From: Escallonia rubra
Lineage: Eukaryota > Streptophyta > Magnoliopsida > Escalloniales > Escalloniaceae
Assembly: GCA_033065855.1 (NCBI GenBank)
Contig: JAVXUO010000555.1
Coordinates: 1 to 64,000 of the forward strand
Direction: 5' to 3'
Length of the DNA stretch: 64,000 nt
In this document: piece by piece, positions 12,264-21,449 of the stretch
Numbering within the stretch: position 1 is the first letter of the stretch
How the letters are laid out: the number at the start of each line of letters is the position of its first letter
Notes under the pieces: generated by a model
What the model saw: only the letters and a program-made list of their open reading frames with translations
What the model was told of the DNA's origin: nothing
Database searches by the model: none
Position numbers and translations under genes: made by a program

Positions 12264-13358
12264 TCATTTGCTACTGCTACAGTTAATGGGGGTGTTGCCT
12301 GCAGAACACACCCTAACTTGGTGGCTGACTGGGGGTCTAAGTAAGTTGTCTGTGGAACCAGTGTCAATCAGAATGTTAAACATCTTATTTCCCACTTGGC
12401 CTGGTATTCTGATGGTATTGTGTGAGGCATGTCCTGCCAAGGCATGCACACTATTTCTGCTTCAAGGTTTTGGCTAGGTTCTGTGTAACTAGTGTCTTCC
12501 CTAGGAGTAGTCTCAGTGTGTTCAACCTCACTAGGAATTTCCTCCTCAACTTCTTCAGCTATAATCATAGTTATGGACTTCATGGGGCACACACTTTTAT
12601 GCCCTGGTTCAAACTTGGCCCCACACCTGAAGCATAGGCCCTGTGACATTCTCCTTTGGTGTTCTTCAGTGGTTAACTGGTTGGTTCTTGGTGGTGGTCT
12701 GGCTGGGGTTGGTAATAGGCCTTCTCGAGAATTGGTGAGATAAGGAGGGCTGGGGGCTTTGGTACAATGGGCTGGTTAGGAGTTGGCTCGGAGATAGGAG
12801 TGTTTGAGATATTCTTGGGAGTGTGAGGCATGGAAGTAGGTCCTGAGTTGGTGAGTGTTGGTCTAAAAGTCGTTTGGTTAAAATTGGTGGTGGTCACTGA
12901 AGTGTGTACAGGTCCGTAGCCTTTGAACAGGCTTTGTATAGCCATCTCTTCCCTTCTGGCTCTATATATAGCCTTGGTGAGAGTATCAACGTCAAACTGT
13001 TCAACTCTACCTTAAATTTCAAGTCTTAAGCCCCAATGAAGCTGACCATAAGTATGCTTTATCCAAGTTCTCAAACTCCTGAACTACTTGGGCTCTAAGA
13101 GCTTCAAATTTATTGAAAGACTCATCAACAGTCCCATTTTGCTGCAGCTTATTGAATTCCCCTATAACACTAACTCCAGTTGATACTGAGAACCTTGCAT
13201 GTGTCTCTCACAAATTGGTCCCAATTCACTCTTCCCAAGGGTTTGATATAAGTTGCATACCAATGTTCAGCTTGTGCAACAAAATGCACAGAGGCGTAAG
13301 GGACCTTATAGTCCTCATGTGTGGGACAAAACTCAACGTATTGCTCAGATTTGCACAT
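12264..13358 (-). pseudogene. Gypsy gag and protease remnants
   Basis: Gag is represented by retrotransposon-gag-like text around 13358-13170 (AEHWYATYIKPLGRVNWDQF) and a zinc-knuckle-like segment in 12649-12368 (CFRCGAKFEPGHKSVC). The protease active-site motif NILIDTGSTDNLL lies in 12449-12264. The open stretches are short and in several frames, so the polyprotein is broken. A proline/threonine-rich linker occupies 12945-12673. Confidence 0.75.
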
Positions 13359-13831
13359 TGAACCCCTGTGATTTTCACCATTAAATCCAGGGAAAGCTAT
13401 TTAGGAAATTTCGGTGCCAGATTACCTGTAAGTGGAGTTTGAGTGTGTTGATGGTTGTTGTACTCAAGTCTTTGATTCCTGTGACTAGACTCCCCCCTTT
13501 CAATCGTGGTTCGTGTATGAGTCTCAGTTCTGGCATTAATTTTTGAGCAATGAAGCTTGCCAGCTCGAATTTGAGCTCAGAGTTCTCTGGTGCAAGGCAA
13601 AGTTGCTCCGTTGAAGGTCCCCCATAGTAGCTTCAACTGAACTCATCCTTACGTCATATGCCGCAAACCGATTTTCCATTACATCCTGGAGTTCATGTAT
13701 CTCAGTTTCAGTGAACTAATTGTTCTTCACAGAACGAGCCATCTTCAATTTCTCTTTACAAGAATTTGGAAATGGTGAGGTTTAGAAAGAAATTCTTACA
13801 GCTAACGACTAGTTCAGGCCCCAATTAAGAG

Positions 13832-13843
13832 GCTCTGATACCA
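13832..13843 (-). other. Primer binding site of the gypsy element (initiator Met tRNA)
   Basis: On the minus strand it reads TGGTATCAGAGC, two bases inside the 5' LTR. It is complementary to the 3' end of plant initiator methionine tRNA, as in many plant LTR retrotransposons. Confidence 0.85.
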
Positions 13844-13845
13844 GT

Positions 13846-14289
13846 TGTAGTGTATCCGATGTGAGACACTACGGTCACGGCTGTTTTAATTGTGGAATTT
13901 GTTCAATTATGGACGAAAATTGAAATATTAAATGGAAATTGACGAAGCAGAACAGAATTGAGGAGGAGGAGGAGGAGGAAGAAGAAGAAGGGGAAGCTAC
14001 AACGGAAATTCAAATGAAAATGAAATAAGCGGTAAAATTCAAAATACAGTTAAACTTTGCTAAAGATATTTCAAACAGATTTTAAAATGTGAGTCCAAAC
14101 GATGTCGTTCCATTTATTTGGTACGAACGACCTGTGGCGCGAAAGTCCTTCTTCTTGATTTTGATTCTCAGTGGAGCTCTCGCTTGCTGCTGCTGAGTTG
14201 GATTCTCTCCTGCCATAGTCTCTTCCTGCTGTGATCCCTGGTAATCATCTTCCATTGGTCCCTCCTGAGCCCTGGCAGGGATTGTGACA
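13846..14289 (-). repeat. 5' LTR of the gypsy element (444 bp)
   Basis: It matches 8609-9129 in the same orientation over most of its length. It has a GAGGAGGAGGAAGAAGAAG purine run in place of the longer insert seen in the other LTR. It ends TGTGACA, next to the target duplication GTTAT. Confidence 0.9.
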
Positions 14290-14430
14290 GTTATGTACCA
14301 TGTTTTTTTGTACTATATTGCATTTAAATTCTAAGTATGACTTTTGTTTGAATTGCTTGTGGTTATTGATTATTGTTTACCATTTTAGATGTAGAATGTA
14401 TTTGATATTTAATGACTATATATTATTTAT

Positions 14431-14562
14431 ACATAATAAAAATATATAAAAGAATTCAGCGGTGTCCTGCGGTGGCCAAAATCTGATTTTTTGGAAGTAG
14501 CGGTGTCCGGTGTCCCGGTTGGTGTCGGTTTCAGACGCGGTGTCCATGTCCGTGCTACCTAG
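14431..14562 (-). mobile_element. Terminal fragment of a 'GTGTCCG' hAT-like element
   Basis: The text from AAAATATATAAAAGAATTCAGC to CATGTCCGTGCTACCTAG is the reverse complement, with substitutions, of the left end of the element at 36435-37281 (CTAGATAGCACGGACACG…CGCTGAATTTT). Only this end is present here; its partner may be the degenerate fragment left of the gypsy insertion (7932-8130). Confidence 0.6.
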
Positions 14563-16283
14563 GTGTATAGCGTCACAGTCTGTGTACAGTTGTGTGTGTT
14601 GCGCTGTGTATTTGCTCTGTGTGTGAAGCGTGTGTGTATTGCTGTGCGTGTATGTGTGACGCGCGCGTGTGTAGGCTGCTGGTTTAACATTCATTGGCAG
14701 AAAAAAAAACCTAATTTTTTATTAAGACGAGCTATTGGTTCACCAATGCAGATTTAAAATACTTCTTCTATGTTGTTTTCTTCTTCTTTTTTTCTTTTGA
14801 ATGAATTTTTTTTTCGCGGTCACGGTATATGTAAGGAAGAAGTTCAGCATTAGATAGGGATCTTATAGTTGAAGGCATGAAGCGCAGAGGTATTGATTGT
14901 GTTAGCCTTATTTGGGTAAAAGTCTTCTACTTATAGTGATTGGTAAGTTGTACATCACTTAATGCTGAGGGTTCCGGAATTGGAGCCTTTTTACACTTTT
15001 CATGGGTGGTTCTCAAATGTTTGAATTGATGTTGGAAAAGTTACCTTCTCTTAATGCTCCGAACTCTTTAATCCAGCTTAAATGGAAATAAGATGTAGGA
15101 GAAGATCACTACCGATGACTTCTAGAATCGAGTAGAACTTTCTTGGAAGCAATATGACTTCTGAAGTTGAGCAAGGAACATGATTGTTGGGTTAAAGAAC
15201 TTGCAACTTGAATGTCGAAGAACTAGAGAAGCAGAATAAACGGTAGAGTTTAGAGAAGCATAATGATCATTAATCGCAGTTAGGGATTTGGCTATTCAAA
15301 CTTGACGGAGGATTAACATCAGACTCTATAGGTAATTGGCTTCAAAAAGATGTCTTAGTTGATGATCTATAAAGTGACGGATCTATGATACCTCAATGTA
15401 CTGGGTTCTCTTTTTTTTTTAAGCGTACTGGGTTCTCTTTTTAGTGTGGGTGTTTTCCTTTATCAATACATTTCAAGAGAAAAGAAAGTTACATAGAGAT
15501 TATTTCTTGGTGAGGATCATAAATATATCTTTTCAGAGCTTTACATCCAAAGTATTGCATGTTACAAGAATTTAATTGGTAAAATCCTTAAACTCGACCG
15601 CTTTTAAAAAATTATCTTTACTTTTATTTTCTGTAGTTTTACAATCATGTGGTTTTTGAGAAAAGATTTCGGAGTTTTTTGTTCTTGGAAACAAATCTGA
15701 TGCATGTTTGAAGTCAATAACTGGCTTATGTACCTCTTACCATGTATCAAGTTGCCATGGACTTGATTATCGGCTTGCTGGAAAAGGAGGCCATGAGGAG
15801 TACTTATTTCCTAGTGCGACCAACTCACCATATATAGCTCCACTAAGCTGAATATTTCACTTCATGTAAACCGAGGTGTTTTGTCGGTGACTTTGATTAT
15901 TTAGGTGTTTACACATTTTAGCTAGGACTGAAGTTATCAACATGCTTTTATTGAGTATATTAATCTTGCAATGGTAAGCTGTGCTAGAATTTTATATCTA
16001 TTGTCTGGATAAGTATTTCTTTTCTTGTACAGACATTCTACTTTATCTCCTTATGTTTCACTTGCAATGGCTTGTATTAAGGGTCTTCATTCTTGATAAC
16101 TTGTTGACCTTCAGAATTTTGGATCCTTTATGCTGCTGCTATGTTGGTCAGGTTTGGAGATAATGCAGGATAGCAAACTTACTGTATCTAAGTTATACAT
16201 CTGTAGTTGAACTTTTCACTTGCATACATTGTATTCTTGTCACATCAAACTGTATGGCCATTCTTTTTTTTTTTTCTTTACAG
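14563..16283. other. No recognisable gene; presumed RPN6 leader intron or upstream region
   Basis: This is AT-rich sequence with a GTGTGTGTT-rich patch (14580-14680) and homopolymer runs. No conserved protein or RNA is recognised. It ends in a strong polypyrimidine tract and a CAG acceptor (16262-16283) immediately before the RPN6 coding exon. Confidence 0.5.
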
Positions 16284-16304
16284 GATTTTCTTATAGAAGT
16301 AGCA

Positions 16305-17573
16305 ATGTCTTCGTCCTATCTCCCTGCTACCACGGACTCGATTGCGCAGGCTTTAGAAGCTAAAGATCGATCTCAGGCTATTTCTATCCTCTATCGCGTA
16401 CTTGAGAATCCATCATCTTCCTCTGAAGCTTTGCGCATTAAAGAACAGGCCATCACAAACATCTCTGAACTTCTCAGAGAAGAGAACAGGGCTGAGGATC
16501 TTCGCAGTCTTTTGACACAGTTGCGACCCTTCTTTTCTTTGATCCCCAAGGCGAAAACTGCTAAAATTGTGAGGGTAATTATCGACTCTGTTGCCAAAAT
16601 ACCTGGGACATCTGATGTCCAAATATCACTGTGCAAGGAAATGGTGGAGTGGACCCGTGCAGAGAAGCGTTCATTCCTGAGGCAGCGTGTTGAGGCAAGG
16701 CTTGCTGCTCTCTTGATGGAGAACAAGGAGTATTCAGAAGCTCTGACCCTTCTTTCAGGCCTAGTCAAGGAGGTGAGGAGATTAGATGACAAACTTCTTC
16801 TCGTAGATATTGACTTGTTAGAAAGTAAGTTGCACTTTTCCCTGCGCAACCTTCCGAAGGCAAAAGCTGCCCTGACTGCTGCTAGGACAGCTGCAAATGC
16901 GATCTATGTCCCTCCTGCTCAGCAAGGTACCATAGATTTGCAGAGTGGTATTCTCCATGCAGAAGAGAAGGACTACAAAACTGCTTACAGCTACTTCTTT
17001 GAGGCATTTGAAGCCTTCAATGCACTAGAAGACCCCAGGGCAATCTTTAGTCTGAAGTACATGCTGTTGTGCAAGATCATGGTGAACCAAGCAGATGACG
17101 TGGCTGGAATAATCTCTTCCAAAGCAGGCTTGCGATACGTGGGGCCTGAACTTGACGCAATGAAAGCTGTTGCTGATGCTTACTCGAAAAGATCCTTGAA
17201 GTTATTTGAAACAGCTCTTCGTGATTTCAAGGGCCAACTTGAGGAAGACCCAATCGTTCACAGGCACTTGTCATCCCTTTATGATACACTTTTGGAGCAA
17301 AACTTGTGCAGGTTGATTGAGCCATTCTCAAGGGTTGAGATATCTCATATCGCAGAGCTGATCGAACTTCCGGTGGATCATGTGGAGAAGAAGTTATCTC
17401 AAATGATTTTGGACAAGAAATTCGCTGGAACACTGGATCAGGGGGTCGGGTGTCTCATCATCTTTGATGATCCTAAGCAGGATGACATCTACCCTGCAAC
17501 TTTGGAGACCATCCACAACATGGGCAAGGTGGTGGACAGTCTGTTTAACAGGTCGGCCAAGGTAATGGCCTGA
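16305..17573 (+). CDS. RPN6: 26S proteasome non-ATPase regulatory subunit RPN6 (PSMD11)
   Basis: This is a scaffold subunit of the 19S lid that helps clamp the lid and base to the 20S core of the proteasome, in cytosol and nucleus. It is a single coding exon of 422 aa, the normal family length. The start is the ATG of MSSSYLPATTDSIAQA; the longer open frame upstream runs into intron and acceptor sequence (CAG at 16281-16283), so only 21 nt of leader belong to this exon. The N-terminal two thirds are alpha-solenoid repeats (KEQAITNISELLREENRAED, RSFLRQRVEARLAALLMENK). The C-terminal part is the PCI domain (RVEISHIAELIELPVDHVEK, SQMILDKKFAGTLDQG), which mediates lid assembly. The frame is intact. 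The probable leader intron contains the gypsy element in antisense orientation. Confidence 0.96.
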   Translation: MSSSYLPATTDSIAQALEAKDRSQAISILYRVLENPSSSSEALRIKEQAITNISELLREENRAEDLRSLLTQLRPFFSLIPKAKTAKIVRVIIDSVAKIPGTSDVQISLCKEMVEWTRAEKRSFLRQRVEARLAALLMENKEYSEALTLLSGLVKEVRRLDDKLLLVDIDLLESKLHFSLRNLPKAKAALTAARTAANAIYVPPAQQGTIDLQSGILHAEEKDYKTAYSYFFEAFEAFNALEDPRAIFSLKYMLLCKIMVNQADDVAGIISSKAGLRYVGPELDAMKAVADAYSKRSLKLFETALRDFKGQLEEDPIVHRHLSSLYDTLLEQNLCRLIEPFSRVEISHIAELIELPVDHVEKKLSQMILDKKFAGTLDQGVGCLIIFDDPKQDDIYPATLETIHNMGKVVDSLFNRSAKVMA

Positions 17574-20500
17574 TTTTGGTGGGTCTGATTTGTTTCTCGT
17601 GCGCCAACCTTTTGCTCTTTCGTCGATACTTATTTTTACGTTGTTACTGTTTTCTACATCGTACTGACCTTGTTACTCTGGATTGGAAATCATTGGACCG
17701 TGTTTTTAGTTTCCCGTGTTGTAGATGATTTTCTTCGGTCTTGTATGCAGTACTCAAATAGTTGCTGAAACTTTTGATACCAGTTCTCCTACTGATTTTG
17801 GTGTTATAATTCCTCCCTGAATGACTAGCACTGGCAAAGACTAGCACTTGGCAAAGACACCAAGTACAAGTACAACCCCGACTTTTCAAACTTCCATGTG
17901 TTTGGTCTCCGGACCATACAAATTCCACAGGGGGGTCCAACTTTTTCATAACTTTCAGCAATTATGACTAAAGTTGTAAAGTAACTATGTTAAATTAAAA
18001 GCAGCCAGCTATTAAACTTTGAGAAAGTTAGGTATGCTACAGACAGAAAAGCTAGTCTTTTTCTTTTAAGCACAGAAGAAGTGGGAGGTAACCCCCTCCT
18101 TTAAGTTAAGAAGTTGAGGTAAGCAAAGCTTTTGTGAGCACGACGTGCATTGACAATTTGGGATCCATCTAAGCGTGTCCAACTCAACTTCCATTCTTTC
18201 CACAACCATTACCACCAGAGCCCTTTTCTTTGCGCAGTTTACTGTCCCCATCATTTAGCTCTTGTTTAGCTCCTTTTGTTAAAATAGTAGAAGGGTTAAG
18301 TGCCATTCTGTCCTCCCTCGTATGGCACCTTACTATGATTATCCTTCCAAAAAGTATAATGCCAAATTCTTTTCCCACTTACGGCAAGGAGTGCATAACA
18401 CCCGTTATCAGTCCCGGTGGCAGCCCTTAAGCCGAGAGCATTGTCGGTGGGTCACTTAAGTGCATAGGTGAATTTTGCACGTTAAATTTTTGGAGGATGT
18501 TTTTGCAAAATATGATAAAAATATATAAAAGCAAACGGGTTAAATTCTCTATCTCCTTTCATGTTTTCTCCTCTCTCTCGATGGCTATTGGTAATTGTGT
18601 CGTTGGTGGCCGTAATGGTGGGTCAGGCGGCTTATAGAATTGTTGCGATTTGATTCTTTAATTCAGGATTGGGATAGAAAAAAAACTTTCAGAGTATAGA
18701 GTGATGAGGCAAATGAGGAAGATTGTGGTGGATGATTGGGGGATCTCTAGAGAGAGATCGCGGTGGCCGATCTTGGCACATGCGGTACTGCAATAAGGTC
18801 GTGGGTGTGTTGTGATTTACTGGTGATGATGTGGTTGCGATGATGGTAAGGGGCAGACTGTGTAGGGTGTGGGAGGAAGGGGTGGGTGGTGGGGCTACCA
18901 AAAACTTTATGGGGTGTTGGTGTTTTATGTATGTGTTTGTCTTGAAAAGACATGTTTGTGCCTCCATGTGGATAGTCGTCCACTTTTTTTGAGTGGATAT
19001 ACGTTTTTGGGTCCAATTCCACCCAATTTCAGACGTTAGGATGTTATGTAATGCAATTGAAATAATATGATTTTAAGTTGAAAAACACAATAAACCTTAG
19101 GGCGTTAACTGCAATTTACTCGGTAACAAAATAACCGACAAAAAAGAGCTTAACCCCAAACTTCCTTCCTTTCCTCTATCTTCTCACTTAAACCCAGCTC
19201 CGCAGAAAACCACCATGGCCGCCCCATCGTGCTTCCGCGTGCGTGGGGTGGCAACCACTAAGGCGGTTAATTTGTAGGTCTCATGTCTGTCTCGTGTGGT
19301 GGTGCTTTTACGGCGTGAGCGTGGACAGTCGAACAAATGGTGGGAGGACAATGGTAACACGCGGCTAAACAAATCTGATTGGAGACGACGACCTCAGGTA
19401 AGTCTCCAATCGCGATAGACCTAAGTAGATCTGCCCGATCGTGTTCTTTTCCATCGTTTCACCGGCGGTGACCGGAATCTCGCCCAATGATCGACTTGAT
19501 CGTATTTTTAACGCATCCTTCAGTTTTTATATTATATTCCTTTATGTTTCCTATTGCAAATTGGTAGAAGATAGGTTAGTGGTTGGTTGTGGTGGTTCTA
19601 GTAACATCAGGGGCTTGTTTGTTGAGGGGTTTAGCCTAGTTTTTGGGTTTATTCTTGGAACCCGTGGAGTCTTGGGAGGGTGGGGTGTGGGGGATAGGGA
19701 CTCGGGGGGGGGGGGGTGAATTCTGTTGGGAAGAAATGGGGGGATCCGGGGCCCTGGGATGGGTGCGAGGGGATAAAGTCCTGTACTGTGGGGTTTTAGA
19801 GGCACCATGTTAGTGGCGGTGGGGGGGGGGGGGGGGTGTTTTGTGTTAGTCCTATGGTTGGATAACCGAAGCTTACATTTTGTTTTGATGATAACTACAC
19901 GTTGATTATGTTCTAATGTGTGCTTTGAGTGTATTCTTAGTAGGTATATACATGCACACTCATGAAGACACATTTGAGAAGTTGGATAGATGGATTAAAG
20001 CCAAAGAAGCTTAAAGCTATGGTGACATGCTATGGAAGCTTCATCAAGTCCAATGTCAAAGAGCAAGAAAGAATGCATAGGCTAAGTTACTATCGATTAT
20101 AATTGATCTTTCCTATTATGTACCTAGTCTTGGTTTGATGCTTGGATTGATGACTATGACCTAAAAAGACCTTATGACACCTTGTGCATTGCATGTGAGT
20201 TCATAACCTTTCACACGAGTGTGGTTCTTGAAAATGAGTGAACTTTGGAGCTCACTCAGATTTTCTCAAAACTGTTTTTGGTGCTAATCTTTTCATATCT
20301 TGATAAAACTTTTCATTAGCTTTCCAACGCAAAAAAACGGCACCTTAATCCGATTTTTCTAGAGAAAGTTATGCCCAAAATAGGAAAGGGGGTTCTGTGA
20401 GGCAGCCGATAGGCATTAGGGTATTACAGTCGACTGTAATTGAATACAGTCGACTGCATTGGTCAATACAGTCGACTGCATTGGTCAAACTTCAGTTTCA

Positions 20501-21337
20501 ACGGCTATTTTCGAGGACAAAACTCCAACGGCTATTTTTGAGGGATTACAGTCGACTGTACTGGTTACAGTCGACTGCAATGTCAGTGTTGCAGTGAGCT
20601 CTAGGTGTCACAAGAGGCTAAGCAAAATTTAGTCATGTAAAAAGAAGAAGACTTGAGAACTCATTTACACAATACTTCACATTTTAACAATTTTCTCTTT
20701 GAAATCTTAGAGCTTAGAGAATTCTAGTCAAAGGAAGCTACTCAACTCACATTGATCCTTTTCTTTGGACCACGACCTTCGACTTTGGTTTATCGTCTTC
20801 ATACTTGCTACGTGTCTTCACCATTCACAACAGAGTTGGTCCTCAGGCTTTGCCTTGGTCACGGTCACCTCGGTTCCTTCCCTTACTTCATACCCTCGCT
20901 CTATCCCGCATCATCTTATCTAACATTTGACTTGAAACATAGTCCATTGTGAAATACAAGTGGACACGAGCTCACTTCCTTGACAATATTTACGGAATTG
21001 GCTGATCACATACTTGCTCATGAACAAGCTTTCAATATCAAGCTTGATAAGTTCATAAACGAGCCTAAAAATCTAGATTAAACTCTGGTTATAAACGAGC
21101 CGACCGAGGAGTTAGCTCCGAGGAACAACTCGGTGTCATTTTCAGCTAGCCCTTTGAGTTGAGTTTATGCGTCATTGTGGCGTAACCGGGCAAACTTGGC
21201 AATTATAGGTGGTCACTAAGGAGAAGTTGGTAATCTTTGACAGTGAACTAGTAAAGTAGAGGGAAATGAGGGCCCCCACCCTGCTTTCACTTTCACGAAG
21301 CCAATTTGGCTTCTTCGTCTTTACTTGCCTCCCTTTC
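17574..21337. other. Intergenic region, repeat-rich, no gene recognised
   Basis: It holds the RPN6 3' end, G-runs (about 19700-19718 and 19817-19836) and a probable transposon remnant at about 19845-21180 (listed separately). Open stretches here are short, low in complexity or purine/pyrimidine skewed, and none shows a recognisable family. Confidence 0.5.
19845..21180. mobile_element. Probable LTR-retrotransposon remnant with palindromic CAGTCGACTG repeats
   Basis: The sequence has the look of a plant LTR (it begins near TGTTAGTCCTATGG and has no coding capacity). It contains five copies of ACAGTCGACTG at 20426, 20446, 20468, 20548 and 20567, and a doubled CAACGGCTATTTT motif (20498 and 20526). 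I could not define both ends, a target duplication or a partner LTR, so the boundaries are approximate and the class is an inference. Confidence 0.4.
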
Positions 21338-21344
21338 TATATAA
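21338..21344 (+). promoter_or_regulatory. TATA box of the bZIP9-like gene
   Basis: TATATAA lies 106 bp before the ATG and is followed by a C/T-rich leader (CTCTTCCCCTTTTCTCCCTCTCCCC), a typical plant core promoter layout. Confidence 0.55.
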
Positions 21345-21449
21345 TTCATTCACCTGCTTCACACGCTCTTCCCCTTTTCTCCCTCTCCCCTACTCTCTTA
21401 ACTTCCAGGTTAAGGAATCATTTCGAGATCACACTGGGCGGTGCCACCG

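Larger units (their letters stand above)
8609..14289 (-). mobile_element. Ty3/gypsy chromovirus retrotransposon, complete structure but decayed coding
   Basis: It is bounded by two LTRs (8609-9129 and 13846-14289) in direct orientation and flanked by the 5-bp duplication GTTAT (8604-8608 and 14290-14294). Read on the minus strand, the order is 5'LTR, primer binding site, gag, protease, reverse transcriptase/RNase H, integrase, a chromodomain-like end, polypurine tract, 3'LTR. This order and the C-terminal chromodomain identify a gypsy chromovirus; the small size (5.7 kb) would fit a Reina-like lineage, which is an inference. Frameshifts and stops split every region, so it cannot be autonomous. 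The LTRs differ by substitutions and an indel of about 80 bp, so the insertion is not recent. It lies antisense in the probable 5'UTR intron of RPN6. Confidence 0.93.

Noticed and set aside
14563-14680. GTGTGT-rich patch considered as a regulatory Z-DNA-type element
   Set aside because: It is an irregular dinucleotide patch next to a transposon end; nothing else supports a function.
16391-16849. 152-aa open frame antisense to RPN6
   Set aside because: It is a shadow of RPN6; there is no independent support.
19551-19973. 140-aa minus-strand proline-rich open frame
   Set aside because: It arises from G-runs and T/G-rich low-complexity sequence; no motif supports a protein.
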